Source: Parvibaculum sp.
GTDB taxonomy: Bacteria; Pseudomonadota; Alphaproteobacteria; Parvibaculales; Parvibaculaceae
Direction: 5' to 3'
DNA length: 5,996 nucleotides
NCBI GenBank assembly: GCA_020062605.1
Contig: JAGUWA010000314.1
Location: 1-5,996 of the forward strand
The notes beneath the pieces were generated by a model, which was not told the DNA's origin, ran no database searches, and saw only the letters and a list, made by a program, of their open reading frames with translations. This document shows, piece after piece, positions 5,996 through 5,996 of the stretch. Both the position numbers and the translations under genes were made by a program. Position 1 is the stretch's first letter, and each line of letters begins with the position of its first letter.

Positions 5996-5996
5996 G

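Noticed and set aside
1..5996. Search for mobile elements, CRISPR repeats, tRNA genes, riboswitches or defence genes
   Set aside because: No terminal inverted repeats, transposase motifs, regularly spaced repeats or tRNA-like cloverleaf were seen. The genes are continuous in composition.

Overview
The window is a gene-dense, high-GC stretch of bacterial chromosome, most probably from an alphaproteobacterium. I base this on the LepA N-terminus and length, the style of the PheT C-terminus, the codon bias toward G/C in third positions and the small conserved-looking two-helix membrane protein at the right end. A Parvibaculum-like or other Hyphomicrobiales-type organism is my impression only. There are no tRNA or rRNA genes, insertion sequences, CRISPR arrays or phage genes. 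Almost everything is coding, and no gap exceeds about 80 bases.

Layout. (1) Positions 1-629 hold the 3' end of pheT, the beta subunit of phenylalanyl-tRNA synthetase. (2) After a 30-base gap with a good Shine-Dalgarno sequence comes a six-helix voltage-gated-type potassium channel (660-1472). No terminator separates it from pheT. (3) After a 66-base gap comes a tightly packed trio on the + strand. It contains an alpha/beta-hydrolase-fold protein (about 1539-2354), an enoyl-CoA hydratase/isomerase (crotonase) family protein that overlaps it by 10 bases (2345-3169), and a small exported protein that overlaps the crotonase by 4 bases (3166-3753). (4) lepA, encoding elongation factor 4, follows (3819-5621). 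It appears to have its own extended -10 promoter in the 65-base gap before it. (5) A strong stem-loop at 5651-5678, with A and T tracts on opposite sides, can end transcription from both directions. It lies between lepA and a convergent minus-strand gene for a two-helix membrane protein (5699-5995).

How the genes work together. pheT and lepA are translation housekeeping genes flanking an accessory block. Within that block the hydrolase and crotonase are translationally overlapping and probably act in one acyl-CoA or related small-molecule pathway. Both depart from textbook catalytic residues. The hydrolase has Ala where the nucleophilic Ser should be, while its Asp and His are kept. The crotonase lacks both classical catalytic Glu residues but carries another Glu a few residues downstream. 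This pair is the most interesting part of the window. I do not see evidence for a defence system, mobile element or wholly new multi-gene machinery.
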